In this document: positions 16,658-25,868 of the stretch, piece after piece
Layout of the letters: the number at the start of each line of letters is the position of its first letter
Numbering within the stretch: position 1 is the stretch's first letter
Assembly: GCA_947501695.1 (NCBI GenBank)
Contig: CANMWO010000002.1
Coordinates: 124,001 to 188,000 of the forward strand
Direction of reading: 5' to 3'
DNA length: 64,000 bases
Origin: an uncultured Sphingomonadaceae bacterium
Lineage (GTDB): Bacteria; Pseudomonadota; Alphaproteobacteria; Sphingomonadales; Sphingomonadaceae
The notes under the pieces: model-generated
What the model was told of the DNA's origin: nothing
Seen by the model: the letters and a program-made list of their open reading frames with translations, nothing else
The model's database searches: none
Translations under genes and position numbers: made by a program

Positions 16658-17170
16658 ATGACCGATTCTATCACGCTATTTTCTCCGCTCGAACCGGTTG
16701 CTCTCGCAACGAAGCTGAAAGAAGAAATGGAAAAGCGCGAAGACCGCGATGATTTTCATGTCTTTGGCGCCGGGACTGAGGATGAAATCACGCTGATTTA
16801 CGGACAGAACAAAAACCGTGCTGGTATCGAACCTAGACTGCAGGGGAAGATGCGCTTCTATGATGGCGGTACCCTGATCGAAGCGGAAGTCGCTAGCGTT
16901 GGTAATCTCGGCGGCCTCAAGGTATTTTTGATTATATGGTGCCTGGCCCTCACACCCTTTCTTGCGATTATCACTGTCTTGTGGTTTACCAGCGACGTAC
17001 CCCTTATAATGAAACTTTTCTTTACTGCGGTCATATTTACCATGCTCGGCATCGGCCTGCTCAAAATGCATGGGCTCAACAAACATAGACAGGAAGACCA
17101 TGGTACTGTTGATCATATACTCGATTTTCTTGAAGAAACGGTCGAGGCCAAACCAACCAACCAAGACTAA
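16658..17170 (+). CDS. Membrane protein of unknown function, paralogue 2
   Basis: A 170-residue protein; the start at 16658 is set by alignment with the upstream paralogue (M-x-x-S-x-x-L-F-S-P-L-x-P). Same architecture: a soluble N-terminal part with H-V-F-G-A-G-T-E-D-E-I-T-L-I-Y-G, two membrane helices (about residues 90-108 and 115-135), and a terminal D-H-I-L-D-F-L-E-E-T-V-E-A. Roughly half of the positions agree with copy 1 by eye. The longer frame from 16610 adds residues with no counterpart in copy 1. Confidence 0.75.
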   Translation: MTDSITLFSPLEPVALATKLKEEMEKREDRDDFHVFGAGTEDEITLIYGQNKNRAGIEPRLQGKMRFYDGGTLIEAEVASVGNLGGLKVFLIIWCLALTPFLAIITVLWFTSDVPLIMKLFFTAVIFTMLGIGLLKMHGLNKHRQEDHGTVDHILDFLEETVEAKPTNQD

Positions 17171-17227
17171 CATCTTTCAATCGGGCATTCGTCCACCTCT
17201 GCCATCTGAATTTGTAGTCCCGTAGCT

Positions 17228-18145
17228 GTGACCTTCCCCATCTGGATACCTGCCGCCTTGCTGGCCGCCTTGTTCCTCGCTTGGCGGATGGCGGTGCAGC
17301 AACGCATCAGAGCCGAAATGTCGGTCAATGCCGCGGCGCTTTCACGCTTTTTCTTTGGCTGGCCGATCGCCTGCATGATGCTCGCCAGCTATATGGCCGT
17401 AACGGGACGCAGCGCCCTGCCCCCGCTCGATGGTTCTTTCTGGTGGTTTGCTTGGGCCGCCGGTTTTGCGCAGATGCTAGCGACAAATCTCATCATCATG
17501 TCTTTCGGTTTTCGCAATCTGGTCAGCGGCACCGCTTATATGAAGACAGAGACCTTGATTGTTGCCTTTCTCGGCTGGCTAATCCTCGGCGAAACACTTG
17601 CCCCGCTCGCATGGCTCGGCATCGCCATTGCCTTTCTCGGCATATTATCCGTTTCGGTCGAAGGCGGCGCGAGAGGATTGTGGCAATGGTTGCGTGGTTT
17701 GAAACAACCTGCGGCTCTAACTGGCCTCAGCGCGGGTTTGCTTTTCGCCCTGACCGCCATTTTCATCAAACAATCAGCCAATGCGATCCCCGATGTTGAG
17801 CGCACTTATGCCGGATTGATCGTACTCACCGCCGTGCTGGGTTTTCAGGCATTGATGCAAGGGCTCTACGTAATCATCCGCGAGCCGGATCAGTTTCGCG
17901 CGATGCTGGTGCGGTGGCGCGTAACGGCACAAGTGGGCGTGCTCGCCGCCACAGCATCGGCGGGTTGGTTCATTGCCTATGCCCACGCGCCGGTTGCTCT
18001 GGTCGGCATCGTTGGTCAGACGCAGATATTGTATACGCTGGGATTTGGCCGCTTTTATTTGAAGGAACCGCTCAGCCGCAGCGAACTAACCGGCATATTG
18101 CTGGTCGGCATCGGTGTTATCATGGCTTTGGTCTCTTCGCTTTAA
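17228..18145 (+). CDS. EamA/DMT family transporter
   Basis: A 305-residue protein with about ten hydrophobic helices arranged as two EamA repeats of five, as in drug/metabolite exporters of the DMT superfamily. The typical repeat ends are visible: A-Y-M-K-T-E-T-L-I-V-A-F-L-G-W-L-I-L-G-E-T-L in the first half and G-Q-T-Q-I-L-Y-T-L-G-F...E-P-L-S-R-S-E-L-T-G-I-L-L-V-G-I-G in the second. It starts with GTG at 17228. The substrate is unknown. It is followed by a convergent GNAT gene. Confidence 0.87.
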   Translation: MTFPIWIPAALLAALFLAWRMAVQQRIRAEMSVNAAALSRFFFGWPIACMMLASYMAVTGRSALPPLDGSFWWFAWAAGFAQMLATNLIIMSFGFRNLVSGTAYMKTETLIVAFLGWLILGETLAPLAWLGIAIAFLGILSVSVEGGARGLWQWLRGLKQPAALTGLSAGLLFALTAIFIKQSANAIPDVERTYAGLIVLTAVLGFQALMQGLYVIIREPDQFRAMLVRWRVTAQVGVLAATASAGWFIAYAHAPVALVGIVGQTQILYTLGFGRFYLKEPLSRSELTGILLVGIGVIMALVSSL

Positions 18146-18178
18146 AAGCGATTCAGACGCTTCCGTTAGATGATCCCT

Positions 18179-18778
18179 CTATCTCGGTTCACGCCACATA
18201 GCCTCAAGCGGCGGGCCACCTTCTCCACAGGCAAAAATCTCGCGCCGTTCAAATCCATGATGGGCGTAGAAGCCGTGATTGTCCGGGTTGCTATTTTCCA
18301 GATAGCAGGGAATATTTTTGGCATCGCAGGTTTTGAGAACTGGAGCCAAGAGCGCTTTTCCAAGACCGGTGCCACGGGCGCTTTTTCGTGTTCCGATGGT
18401 GAACAGATAACAATGGGGCTCGCGGGGATGATGCTTTTCCATGATGTCGCCGGCTGCCATGGCTCGCTTGAGGCCGCCGGCACTGCCGTGAATCAACTGC
18501 CCAACCGCAAAACGGACCATTGCGCGCAAGCCCATATTCCCCGATTGATCCGGCGCGAGCCACATGGTCGCTCCCTCATTGCCCGCAAGGTGGCAAAACC
18601 CATTCCGCGCATAGATTTCGCGTGCGAGTACGCGAAAGGATGCTTGGATGGCCTGTTGGCTGTCGAACATCCATGTGTTTACCGGGTCCTCAGCAAAGGC
18701 CTCGGCGGTGATGTCGGCGAGCTGGCGCCAATCAGCGGGCGTTGCACGGGTTAGCCCATCGGGCAGATCAATATCCAT
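18179..18778 (-). CDS. GNAT family N-acetyltransferase
   Basis: A 199-residue acetyl-CoA-dependent acetyltransferase. Motif A, R-K-S-A-R-G-T-G-L-G-K-A-L-L (R/Q-x-x-G-x-G/A), is clear, preceded by a beta strand H-C-Y-L-F-T-I-G-T and followed by P-C-Y-L-E-N-S-N-P-D-N-H-G-F-Y-A-H-H-G-F, the usual motif-B region. The substrate is unknown. Its ATG overlaps the stop of the upstream SDR gene (TGATG), so the two are translationally coupled and may act on the same compound. Confidence 0.87.
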   Translation of the reverse strand: MDIDLPDGLTRATPADWRQLADITAEAFAEDPVNTWMFDSQQAIQASFRVLAREIYARNGFCHLAGNEGATMWLAPDQSGNMGLRAMVRFAVGQLIHGSAGGLKRAMAAGDIMEKHHPREPHCYLFTIGTRKSARGTGLGKALLAPVLKTCDAKNIPCYLENSNPDNHGFYAHHGFERREIFACGEGGPPLEAMWREPR

Positions 18779-19590
18779 CAGCTTTGCATCTCCGCAAAAA
18801 ATCTCTGCACATCATAAACCTCATCGCCCTCGCTGCGAGGAGCATATTTATCGAAAGCTTTCTTCATTTCATCATAACGCTCGTCGAAGCGAACCACATT
18901 ATAGCCGTGGCTGACGATGTAATATTCGCCTGCCTCAATCTGCGGCGCGATGATCTTCGCATATTCCGCCGTTTCCATCGCCACAGGGATTTTCTGATTG
19001 GCTTCAGACAGTTCGGACTTCACCCAACCGGGAATGATAACCCCTGTTGTCAGCCAGTCGGGCGCTTCCCGGCGCAGGACATCCATCAAACCGAATATCG
19101 CATGCTTGCTGGAAACATAGGCGCCGCCACCAAATGGGAAGGCATTGAACAGGGAATTTTCCGACGCGACGGAGTAGATCGCGGAAGGCTTTTCTTCGGC
19201 CAGAAACCGCCGACCAAATTCTGAAATACCGGCCCACATGCCCCAGAAATTCACCTCGAATATCCGCCGTGCCTCCGCCGGGTCGGTCTTGATCACCGAT
19301 TTCATCGAACCGCCAATGCCGGCATTGTTGATCAGCATATCCGCTCGCCCATTTTCAGCCCATGCGAAATCTGCCAGCGCGGTGAGCGATTGCGGATCGG
19401 TAACGTCTCCTCGAAAAACTTTCACATCAATATTGTCCGTAGCGAGACTGGCAGCAGCTTCGGTAAGGCGTTCCATCCGCGGTTCAAACAGGATCAGCCG
19501 CGCGCCGCGTTTTCCGAGCTCGCGCGCCAAGGCCAGACCGATGCCCGTCGCCCCGCCAGTAATGACAACTGTCTTATCTGCAAAAATCAT
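18778..19590 (-). CDS. SDR family oxidoreductase
   Basis: A 270-residue NAD(P)-dependent dehydrogenase/reductase. T-G-G-A-T-G-I-G at residues 11-18 binds the cofactor, D-M-L-I-N-N-A-G-I is the NNAG motif, and the catalytic Ser and Y-V-S-S-K lie in S-V-A-S-E-N-S...G-G-A-Y-V-S-S-K-H. The end of the protein (D-E-R-Y-D-E-M-K-K-A-F) is charged and longer than in minimal members. The substrate is unknown. It overlaps the downstream acetyltransferase by one base. Confidence 0.9.
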   Translation of the reverse strand: MIFADKTVVITGGATGIGLALARELGKRGARLILFEPRMERLTEAAASLATDNIDVKVFRGDVTDPQSLTALADFAWAENGRADMLINNAGIGGSMKSVIKTDPAEARRIFEVNFWGMWAGISEFGRRFLAEEKPSAIYSVASENSLFNAFPFGGGAYVSSKHAIFGLMDVLRREAPDWLTTGVIIPGWVKSELSEANQKIPVAMETAEYAKIIAPQIEAGEYYIVSHGYNVVRFDERYDEMKKAFDKYAPRSEGDEVYDVQRFFAEMQS

Positions 19591-19620
19591 TTCATCCTCC
19601 CACGGTCTTTAGACTGTCAC

Positions 19621-19962
19621 ATGAAAGCCACCTTGGCGAATATATCGCCAACGGCAACTGACAAAGACATCACAATTGCTTATAAGCAGACCATGTATGT
19701 TTTTATCATCTTTATCTGCGGAATCGGGAATTTTGCCATGCACAAGGCGATGATGGAGAGTAATCATCCTATGATCACAGAGGCGCGCGGCAGCTTTTCC
19801 AAAATTTTGGGCCCCTATGGCAGCTACATACTGGAATTTTTCATGCTCGCCGCCGCGTTGATCTTTGCCAATATGGGAATGCTCAGTGCTGTAATCTTTT
19901 ATGGCATCTATACTTTGGCCAATGGCGCTGGCGCTTACGTCCTATTTTCAAACAAACACTAA
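19621..19962 (+). CDS. Small inner-membrane protein of unknown function
   Basis: A 113-residue protein with two hydrophobic segments (about residues 26-40 and 75-106). The ATG at 19621 avoids overlap with the divergent SDR gene; an internal ATG at 19693, just before the first helix, is also possible. No family recognised. The predicted product is a two- or three-helix membrane protein with a short loop containing K-A-M-M-E-S-N-H-P-M. Confidence 0.55.
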   Translation: MKATLANISPTATDKDITIAYKQTMYVFIIFICGIGNFAMHKAMMESNHPMITEARGSFSKILGPYGSYILEFFMLAAALIFANMGMLSAVIFYGIYTLANGAGAYVLFSNKH

Positions 19963-20130
19963 GATAGAAGAGTTTATAGAGCTGGGACGTAGATTCAGCC
20001 TCCAAAGTTGTTGATCCGACTACAGGTGTAGTTTGTCGAAAGGCGGTATCCCATGTAACCAACCGGTCATAGCTGAACGGCAAGAACGTAATGAAAAATA
20101 TGAATTTGATTCCGTTAAGGGGGGATTATC

Positions 20131-22239
20131 TTGATCAAAACCGACTGGTTATGCCTTAGTGTTGCTATTTCTGCGTTGACTGCATCATATGCAGTCCCAT
20201 CCTCCGTATCAGCGCAAACCGAAACGGCAATCCCGACCGCCGTCAACAATCTGCAACCTCGAACGGAAAACAACAGGCAAATTTATGATGCCGCGCAATT
20301 CTCGCGCTTCAATCCTCGCACCGCCCTCGACATCGTCAACCAAGTACCGGGTTTCATCATAGATACCGGTGATGATGATGCCCGCGGTTTGGGTCAGGCC
20401 GATGAGAATGTGTTGATCAACGGCGCCCGGATTGCTGGCAAGAATAACGACGCTTTCACTGTCCTTGGCCGTATCTCCGCAGCCAATGTCTTAAGAGTTG
20501 AAATTGTCGATGGCGCGACATTGAGTATTTCCGGTCTATCAGGCCAGGTGCTCAATCTGGTTACCAATAGCGATGAATCCACAGGCATTACCGGCAATTT
20601 CAAATGGCGACCACAATGGCGGCGGGCTGGCGAAAACTGGTTAGCTGGTGAAGCATCGATTAGCGGGAAACTATTTAACGGTGATTTCACTATTGCCGTC
20701 GAAAATGATGCCTTTCGCAATGGCGCACAGGGCCCAGAGCGGATTACCAACGGATCAGGCGACCTGCTGTTCATGCGCGATGAAGTTGCGCGAACGCGCG
20801 GTGACGTGCCCTCGATAAACGCGTCTTATAGCCGCACCAGTGCTGCAGGTTCAGTGTTCAACATCACGGGGGAATATGGACTCAACCGCTTTTCCCAACG
20901 GGTCGATACGTTGCGAACGGAAACAGGGGAAGCGGATATTATCGAGCTGTTCACTGGCCGTGAGCAAGAATGGAATGCCGAGTTCAGCGCTGATTATGAA
21001 TTTGCTTTGGGCGGCGGCCGTTTAAAACTGATCGGACTGCAACGGTTGGAGCATAGCCCAACTCAAGATTTTTTCAGTCGCACATTTACAGACGGAGTTA
21101 CACCGACTTTCTCTAGTGGGTTTGACAGGATAGTCGACGAAGGGGAATCTGTGCTCCGAGCGGAATATGGCTGGAAAACCGCCGGCGGTACGGATTGGGG
21201 ATTTAGCCTTGAGGGTGCCTATAATTTCCTCGAAAGCGAAGCCCAATTATCCGGTGGAGCTCTCGACAATTCCAACACGAAAGTAGAAGAGAAAAGGGCC
21301 GAGTTCATAACAACTTATGGTCGCTCACTATCAGACAAACTAACATTGCAAGCCGCTCTCGGCGGTGAATATAGCGAGATTAGCCAAGGCGATCAGAGCC
21401 GCTCTTTCGTTCGCCCAAAAGGATCGGTCACTTTGGCTTGGAAACCAACCGACGATTTTGACCTCAGCTTCAAACTGTCCCGAGAAGTAGACCAACTCGA
21501 CTTTTTCGATTTCGTCGCGTCGGTTGAGGTTTCAAATGATGTTGTCAACGCCGGTAATCCGAATTTGGTACCACCGCAGAAATGGCGCGCCGAATTGGAG
21601 GCAACGAAAAAACTGGGTGCTTTCGGGTCCGCTACAGTTACCTTGTTCGGAGAAAAGATCAGCGACATTGTCGACACGGTTCCAACCAGCCCAACCACGG
21701 AGGCTCGCGGCAATCTTGATAGCGCTGATCGTTACGGACTTTCGCTGGTGTCAACATTGTTACTCGATCCAATTGGCTGGCAGGGAGCAAAAATCGATAT
21801 AGAAGCCGAAGCTGTCAAAAGCAGCGTTCGCGACCCTCTAACCGGTCGGACGAGAAGGATCGGGCAGGACGATATTTACAGTTACGAAATTACCTTGCGA
21901 CACGATATTCCGAATACCGATTGGGCTTGGGGCGCCGGCATTGAAGATTTTGATGATGTCGGGAATATCCGTCTGGATCAAATCGCCGATTTCGACACGC
22001 GCGCACCTTACTCGTGGATTTTTGTAGAGCATAAGAATATTTTCGGACTGACCGTAAACGCCAATCTCGGCAATCTGTTTGATCGCAGCGATCGCTTCGT
22101 ACGCACAGCTTATGGCCTGTTGGATGAAAATACCGGTGAATTCACGAGGGGCCGTCGCGATGGTCCGATTGGATTTATCGAGAACCGTAGCCGCAAATTC
22201 GGCCTCATATACCGGCTAACCGTCAGCGGCAGTTTCTAA
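20131..22239 (+). CDS. TonB-dependent outer membrane receptor
   Basis: A 702-residue receptor. The TTG start at 20131 is supported by GGGGGGA 5 nt upstream and gives a Sec signal peptide cleaved near V-S-A-Q-T. A plug domain follows (R-T-A-L-D-I-V-N-Q-V-P-G-F, N-V-L-I-N-G-A-R, R-I-S-A-A-N-V-L-R-V-E-I-V-D-G), then a long beta-barrel of alternating strands ending in an aromatic C-terminus (V-S-G-S-F), as needed for BAM assembly. A classical TonB box is not obvious. The ligand is unknown; the ATM1-type exporter downstream hints at metal or cofactor traffic, but that is weak inference. Confidence 0.9.
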   Translation: MIKTDWLCLSVAISALTASYAVPSSVSAQTETAIPTAVNNLQPRTENNRQIYDAAQFSRFNPRTALDIVNQVPGFIIDTGDDDARGLGQADENVLINGARIAGKNNDAFTVLGRISAANVLRVEIVDGATLSISGLSGQVLNLVTNSDESTGITGNFKWRPQWRRAGENWLAGEASISGKLFNGDFTIAVENDAFRNGAQGPERITNGSGDLLFMRDEVARTRGDVPSINASYSRTSAAGSVFNITGEYGLNRFSQRVDTLRTETGEADIIELFTGREQEWNAEFSADYEFALGGGRLKLIGLQRLEHSPTQDFFSRTFTDGVTPTFSSGFDRIVDEGESVLRAEYGWKTAGGTDWGFSLEGAYNFLESEAQLSGGALDNSNTKVEEKRAEFITTYGRSLSDKLTLQAALGGEYSEISQGDQSRSFVRPKGSVTLAWKPTDDFDLSFKLSREVDQLDFFDFVASVEVSNDVVNAGNPNLVPPQKWRAELEATKKLGAFGSATVTLFGEKISDIVDTVPTSPTTEARGNLDSADRYGLSLVSTLLLDPIGWQGAKIDIEAEAVKSSVRDPLTGRTRRIGQDDIYSYEITLRHDIPNTDWAWGAGIEDFDDVGNIRLDQIADFDTRAPYSWIFVEHKNIFGLTVNANLGNLFDRSDRFVRTAYGLLDENTGEFTRGRRDGPIGFIENRSRKFGLIYRLTVSGSF

Positions 22240-22293
22240 AGCCCAACAGCACTGCGCATAGACAATTGGGTGCGGCATCCTTACATCCGAGGG

Positions 22294-24102
22294 ATGCCGC
22301 CTGATTATAGCACCAAGGGTCAGATCGACCCACCGATGATCCCTACACTTAAGCGCTTCCTGCCTTATTTATGGCCAAAGGGTGAACCATCTTTGCGCCT
22401 GCGGATAGTGATTGCTGGCTTACTCGTGCTCTGTGCCAAGGCGGCAGTATTATCTATGCCCTTTGCCTATAAGGCTGTGGTTGATGGTATGACCGCAGGC
22501 ACCGAAGCGGCTCTCACTGTGCTGCTTGCTTTGGTCGCGGCCTATGGATTAGCGCGTTTTGGCCAAGTGATGTTCGACAATTTGCGCAACATCGTGTTCG
22601 AAAAAGTCGGCCAAGAGGCAGCGCGGCGTCTAGCCAGCAATGTTTTCACGCACCTACACAACCTCTCGCTACGCTTTCATCTGGGTCGCCGCACAGGCGA
22701 AATCACGAAAGTTATAGAACGCGGAACCAAGAGCATCGACATCATGCTCTATTTCCTACTTTTCAATATCGCACCGACGCTGATCGAGCTAATCGCAGTA
22801 TTAGTCATTTTTCAGGTCAAATTTGGCTTTGGCCTGGTGGCCGCAACCATGGCAATGGTGGTCATCTATATCTTCTTCACCCGCAAGGTCACAGACTGGC
22901 GCAACGCCCTGCGCGCGGAAATGAATGATATGGATACCCGCGCCATTGGCCGGTCCGTTGATGCTTTACTCAATTACGAGACTGTGAAATATTTCACTGC
23001 AGAGGACCGTGAAGCAGCGCGTTACAATGGCGCTATGCAGGATTGGGCCAATGCCGCTGTGAAATCTGAAAATTCACTCGGCATGCTCAATATTGGCCAA
23101 TCACTCATCACTAATCTGACTATGTTCGGGGCAATGAGTTACAGTGTCTATGGCTGGAGCCAGGGACGGTTGACCGTCGGTGATCTGGTGCTGGTCAACG
23201 CGCTATTGATGCAATTGTTCCGGCCGCTGGATCTGCTCGGCATGGTCTATCGTACGATCAGGCAAGGTCTGGTTGATATGGACGCGATGTTCAGATTGAT
23301 CGACACCGATCCGGAGATCAAAGATAAGCCTAATGCTGCAACACTGAATGTCAGCACGGGTCAGGTGGCATTTGAAGACGTTGCTTTTTCCTATGATGAA
23401 GAACGCGCGATACTCAATGGCCTAAGCTTTGCCGTACCGCCAGATGGCACACTGGCGATTGTTGGCCCTTCCGGTGCCGGCAAATCGACTCTCGCCAGAC
23501 TATTGTTCCGTTTCTATGACCCACAGGCCGGGCGCATCCTGATCGATGGTCAGGACATATCAGATGTCACCCAGAACAGCTTGCGTGGCGCAATCGGCAT
23601 CGTCCCGCAGGACAGCGTGCTGTTTAACGACACGATCGGTTATAATATCGGCTATGGACGCAATGGCGCAACACAGGCTGAAATCGAGGCTGCCGCCCAT
23701 GGTGCGGCACTGGATGGCTTTATCGCCAAGCTGCCCGACGGGTACAACACACAAGTTGGCGAGCGCGGACTGAAACTGTCCGGCGGCGAAAAGCAGCGCG
23801 TGGCCATTGCACGTACCTTGTTGAAGAACCCGCCTATCTTGATATTGGATGAAGCAACTTCAGCGCTCGACAGCCGTACGGAAGATGAGATTCAGGCAAC
23901 ACTCGCCAAAATTTCGGAACGGCGTACGACTTTGATCATTGCGCACCGCTTATCGACCATCACACACGCAGACGAGATTATCGTTCTGAACGAAGGCCGC
24001 ATAGCAGAGCGGGGTAGTCATCGCACTTTGCTCGCCAAGAAAGGGCTGTATGCTGATATGTGGCGGCGCCAAGCCGAAGATCGGCAATTAGAAGCGGTTT
24101 AA
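22294..24102 (+). CDS. ATM1/HMT-type ABC exporter, fused permease-ATPase
   Basis: A ~600-residue half-transporter with six membrane helices then an ATPase: Walker A G-P-S-G-A-G-K-S-T, Q-loop I-V-P-Q-D, signature L-S-G-G-E-K-Q-R-V-A-I-A-R, Walker B I-L-I-L-D-E-A-T-S-A-L-D and H-loop I-A-H-R-L-S-T. The permease segment F-H-L-G-R-R-T-G-E-I-T-K-V-I-E-R-G-T-K and N-Y-E-T-V-K-Y-F places it with ABCB7/Atm1 proteins, which export glutathione-linked sulfur, iron-sulfur precursors or metal conjugates. The start is uncertain among GTG 22270, ATG 22294 and ATG 22339. Confidence 0.93.
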   Translation: MPPDYSTKGQIDPPMIPTLKRFLPYLWPKGEPSLRLRIVIAGLLVLCAKAAVLSMPFAYKAVVDGMTAGTEAALTVLLALVAAYGLARFGQVMFDNLRNIVFEKVGQEAARRLASNVFTHLHNLSLRFHLGRRTGEITKVIERGTKSIDIMLYFLLFNIAPTLIELIAVLVIFQVKFGFGLVAATMAMVVIYIFFTRKVTDWRNALRAEMNDMDTRAIGRSVDALLNYETVKYFTAEDREAARYNGAMQDWANAAVKSENSLGMLNIGQSLITNLTMFGAMSYSVYGWSQGRLTVGDLVLVNALLMQLFRPLDLLGMVYRTIRQGLVDMDAMFRLIDTDPEIKDKPNAATLNVSTGQVAFEDVAFSYDEERAILNGLSFAVPPDGTLAIVGPSGAGKSTLARLLFRFYDPQAGRILIDGQDISDVTQNSLRGAIGIVPQDSVLFNDTIGYNIGYGRNGATQAEIEAAAHGAALDGFIAKLPDGYNTQVGERGLKLSGGEKQRVAIARTLLKNPPILILDEATSALDSRTEDEIQATLAKISERRTTLIIAHRLSTITHADEIIVLNEGRIAERGSHRTLLAKKGLYADMWRRQAEDRQLEAV

Positions 24103-24118
24103 ACGCTCTGATGTTCCG

Positions 24119-24886
24119 TCACAACAATTTCATCTTGCGAAAGCTTGACCATTTGTTGCCAGCAATAACGATGTGATCGTGCAAGTTAATTTCAAGCTCC
24201 CGACAAAGTGTTTTAAGCACCATCGTGAATTTTACGTCGGATTGACTAGGCTGCGCACCACCACCGGGATGATTATGAACCAATATGATCGCGCTAGTGT
24301 TCAACTCCAAAGCCCGCTTCAATATGCTCCGTGGTTGCACAATTACTTTTCTTGGAGAACCATGTCCAAAAACCTGATCGTTGATTAGATGGTTAGCATT
24401 ATCCAGAAACAACACACGCATAGTTTCAATGGCAAGTGACCCCATGCTAGCCTGCAAATATCGGATCAGCTTTTCATCTGTTGCCGATATCAGTTTTTTT
24501 GGCAGCTCATTTTGCAATCGCGCCATGAAGAGCCGCTCCGTTGCCATCAGCAGATTGATCACGGCGTAATGCGACCCTATTGTACGCCGTAAAGCCTCTT
24601 CTGATTCAGACAATATCCGGCCTATAGAACCAAATTCCCTAAACAGCGCATCTGATATCGCGGCGGCCTGATTAGGGGCTACCGACGCTATCAGTTGCGC
24701 CAGGGCGGATCGGTCCCGTTGGCTTTCAACCTCTGCTGATGGCAATAGGTTCCTATCGCTAGAGTTATTAACAAGGGATAGGAAGAAGCGACTTGCATTG
24801 TGTAGTAAGCCTGCGGATGAATCGACACGTCCATCAACTTGGCCATATGCGCCGCGAGCGCTATTGTTTGCAACGAAACTACGCAT
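24119..24886 (-). CDS. radC: RadC-like JAB/MPN domain protein with an atypical N-terminus
   Basis: A 255-residue protein. From about residue 66 it follows the RadC/UPF0758 family: F-G-S-I-G-R-I-L, then the MPN core E-T-M-R-V-L-F-L-D-N, F-G-H-G-S, P-R-S-I-L-K-R-A-L and the JAMM motif H-N-H-P-G-G...S-Q-S-D. The C-terminus (G-N-K-W-S-S-F-R-K-M) departs from the usual SFRE-G-L end. The first ~65 residues do not resemble RadC: they are read out of frame from a duplicated piece of the neighbouring membrane-protein gene (24691-24939), so this gene may be a 5'-rebuilt or decaying radC. The true biochemical role of RadC is unsettled. Confidence 0.72.
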   Translation of the reverse strand: MRSFVANNSARGAYGQVDGRVDSSAGLLHNASRFFLSLVNNSSDRNLLPSAEVESQRDRSALAQLIASVAPNQAAAISDALFREFGSIGRILSESEEALRRTIGSHYAVINLLMATERLFMARLQNELPKKLISATDEKLIRYLQASMGSLAIETMRVLFLDNANHLINDQVFGHGSPRKVIVQPRSILKRALELNTSAIILVHNHPGGGAQPSQSDVKFTMVLKTLCRELEINLHDHIVIAGNKWSSFRKMKLL

Positions 24887-24939
24887 AGTGGCCAGAACCT
24901 ATTGGCCCGCAAGGAAATGGCGAGAAATGCGGTCCACAT
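24691..24939 (-). pseudogene. 5'-truncated tandem copy of the 24980 membrane protein gene
   Basis: This frame encodes R-A-N-R-F-W-P-L-C-V-V-S-L-Q-T-I-A-L, then M-D-V-S-I-H-P-Q-A-Y, and ends G-T-D-P-P-W-R-N. It aligns without gaps to the C-terminal ~80 residues of the intact gene at 24980-25420. Homology continues a few codons upstream of its first ATG to a TGA near 24957, so the N-terminal half is missing. The 5' part of the radC-like gene overlaps it in another frame. Translation as an 82-residue protein is possible but unproven. Confidence 0.6.
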
Positions 24940-24979
24940 GGCAAGATCAACCAGTCAAAAAAGTTTAATTCTGCTTGAC

Positions 24980-25420
24980 CTAACTGCTGCGCCAAGATGG
25001 ATCGGTACCGTTGGTTTTCAATCGGCACTGGTGGCGATATGTTCCAATCGCCAATAGAATAAGTACAGGAAAGGATGAAGCGATTTGCATCGTGACATAT
25101 GCTCTCGGAGCAATTGTCACATCCATGAACTTGGCTGAATGTGCCACCAGCGCTATTGTTTGTAATGATACTAAACATAGCGGCCAAAATCTTCTCGCTC
25201 GCATGGCCACCGCAAAAAATGATGCCCAAATGAGGAGATCAATGACCAAGTGAACCGGATCCATTTCTGAGTACTCTGCCGGGTAGACGAAGTTAAGGGA
25301 TCGATCCAATACCCAAATCCCGAAATACGAACCCGCGACTGCACGCTCCGGCGCACCTCCACGCCAAAGAGCGTAGAGTGTGCAGGAGGCAAACAAAAGG
25401 TAGAAGATTGCAATGCGCAT
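24980..25420 (-). CDS. Inner membrane protein of unknown function, intact tandem copy
   Basis: A 146-residue protein with about four hydrophobic segments (residues ~4-16, 28-38, 60-75, 80-95 and 108-125) and a polar C-terminus. The sequence R-R-F-W-P-L-C-L-V-S-L-Q-T-I-A-L and G-T-D-P-S-W-R-S is repeated in the truncated copy immediately downstream. No family recognised. The region 24.1-26.4 kb is more AT-rich than the window average, consistent with acquired DNA. Confidence 0.68.
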   Translation of the reverse strand: MRIAIFYLLFASCTLYALWRGGAPERAVAGSYFGIWVLDRSLNFVYPAEYSEMDPVHLVIDLLIWASFFAVAMRARRFWPLCLVSLQTIALVAHSAKFMDVTIAPRAYVTMQIASSFPVLILLAIGTYRHQCRLKTNGTDPSWRSS

Positions 25421-25467
25421 TTTCTACAAGGACCACGGTAGTGTATTTTAGTCAACATCTTGGTCGA

Positions 25468-25803
25468 TCAGACGACGACGGAAAGTTGAGTTTTGTCTTT
25501 CTTTGTAGCTTGAGCAGGCGGGCAGGTTTGATCTCCATAACCAGCATGCTCCTTACCAATCTTTTTCAACTCACCATGCACACGCAATACATCACTGCTT
25601 GCATCAACCAGCGCCATTTGTGCTTTGGCAAGACGTAGGATCGCAGCCTGACCTGTCGAAGCTGGCACACCGGTGCTCAGACGAGCGTTCACTAACGTGG
25701 ACATAAGGTTTGAAACAGACACAAGTGCCTGATCAATACTATATTCTGTATGCGGCATATCTTGACCGATTTGGTCTTTGGCTTTTTTGATTTCGTAAGA
25801 CAT
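25468..25803 (-). CDS. Small helical protein downstream of a LuxR-type regulator
   Basis: A 111-residue soluble, mostly helical protein. ATG 25803 has AAGGGAG about 6 nt upstream, so the longer frame back to 26016 is rejected. The N-terminal part has S-I-D-Q-A-L-V-S-V-S-N-L-M-S-T-L-V-N-A-R-L-S-T-G and Q-A-A-I-L-R-L-A-K-A-Q-M-A-L-V-D-A-S. The C-terminus is polar with a single Cys (T-C-P-P-A). It lies 65 bp after the membrane-anchored regulator gene and is probably cotranscribed. I believe this pair recurs in sphingomonads, but I cannot name a family or function. Confidence 0.7.
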   Translation of the reverse strand: MSYEIKKAKDQIGQDMPHTEYSIDQALVSVSNLMSTLVNARLSTGVPASTGQAAILRLAKAQMALVDASSDVLRVHGELKKIGKEHAGYGDQTCPPAQATKKDKTQLSVVV

Positions 25804-25868
25804 AAGACTCCCTTTCCGCGAAACGCGAACTCCAAAAAGATAAAATTTAGGGTAGGTCGGGTGTCTGC

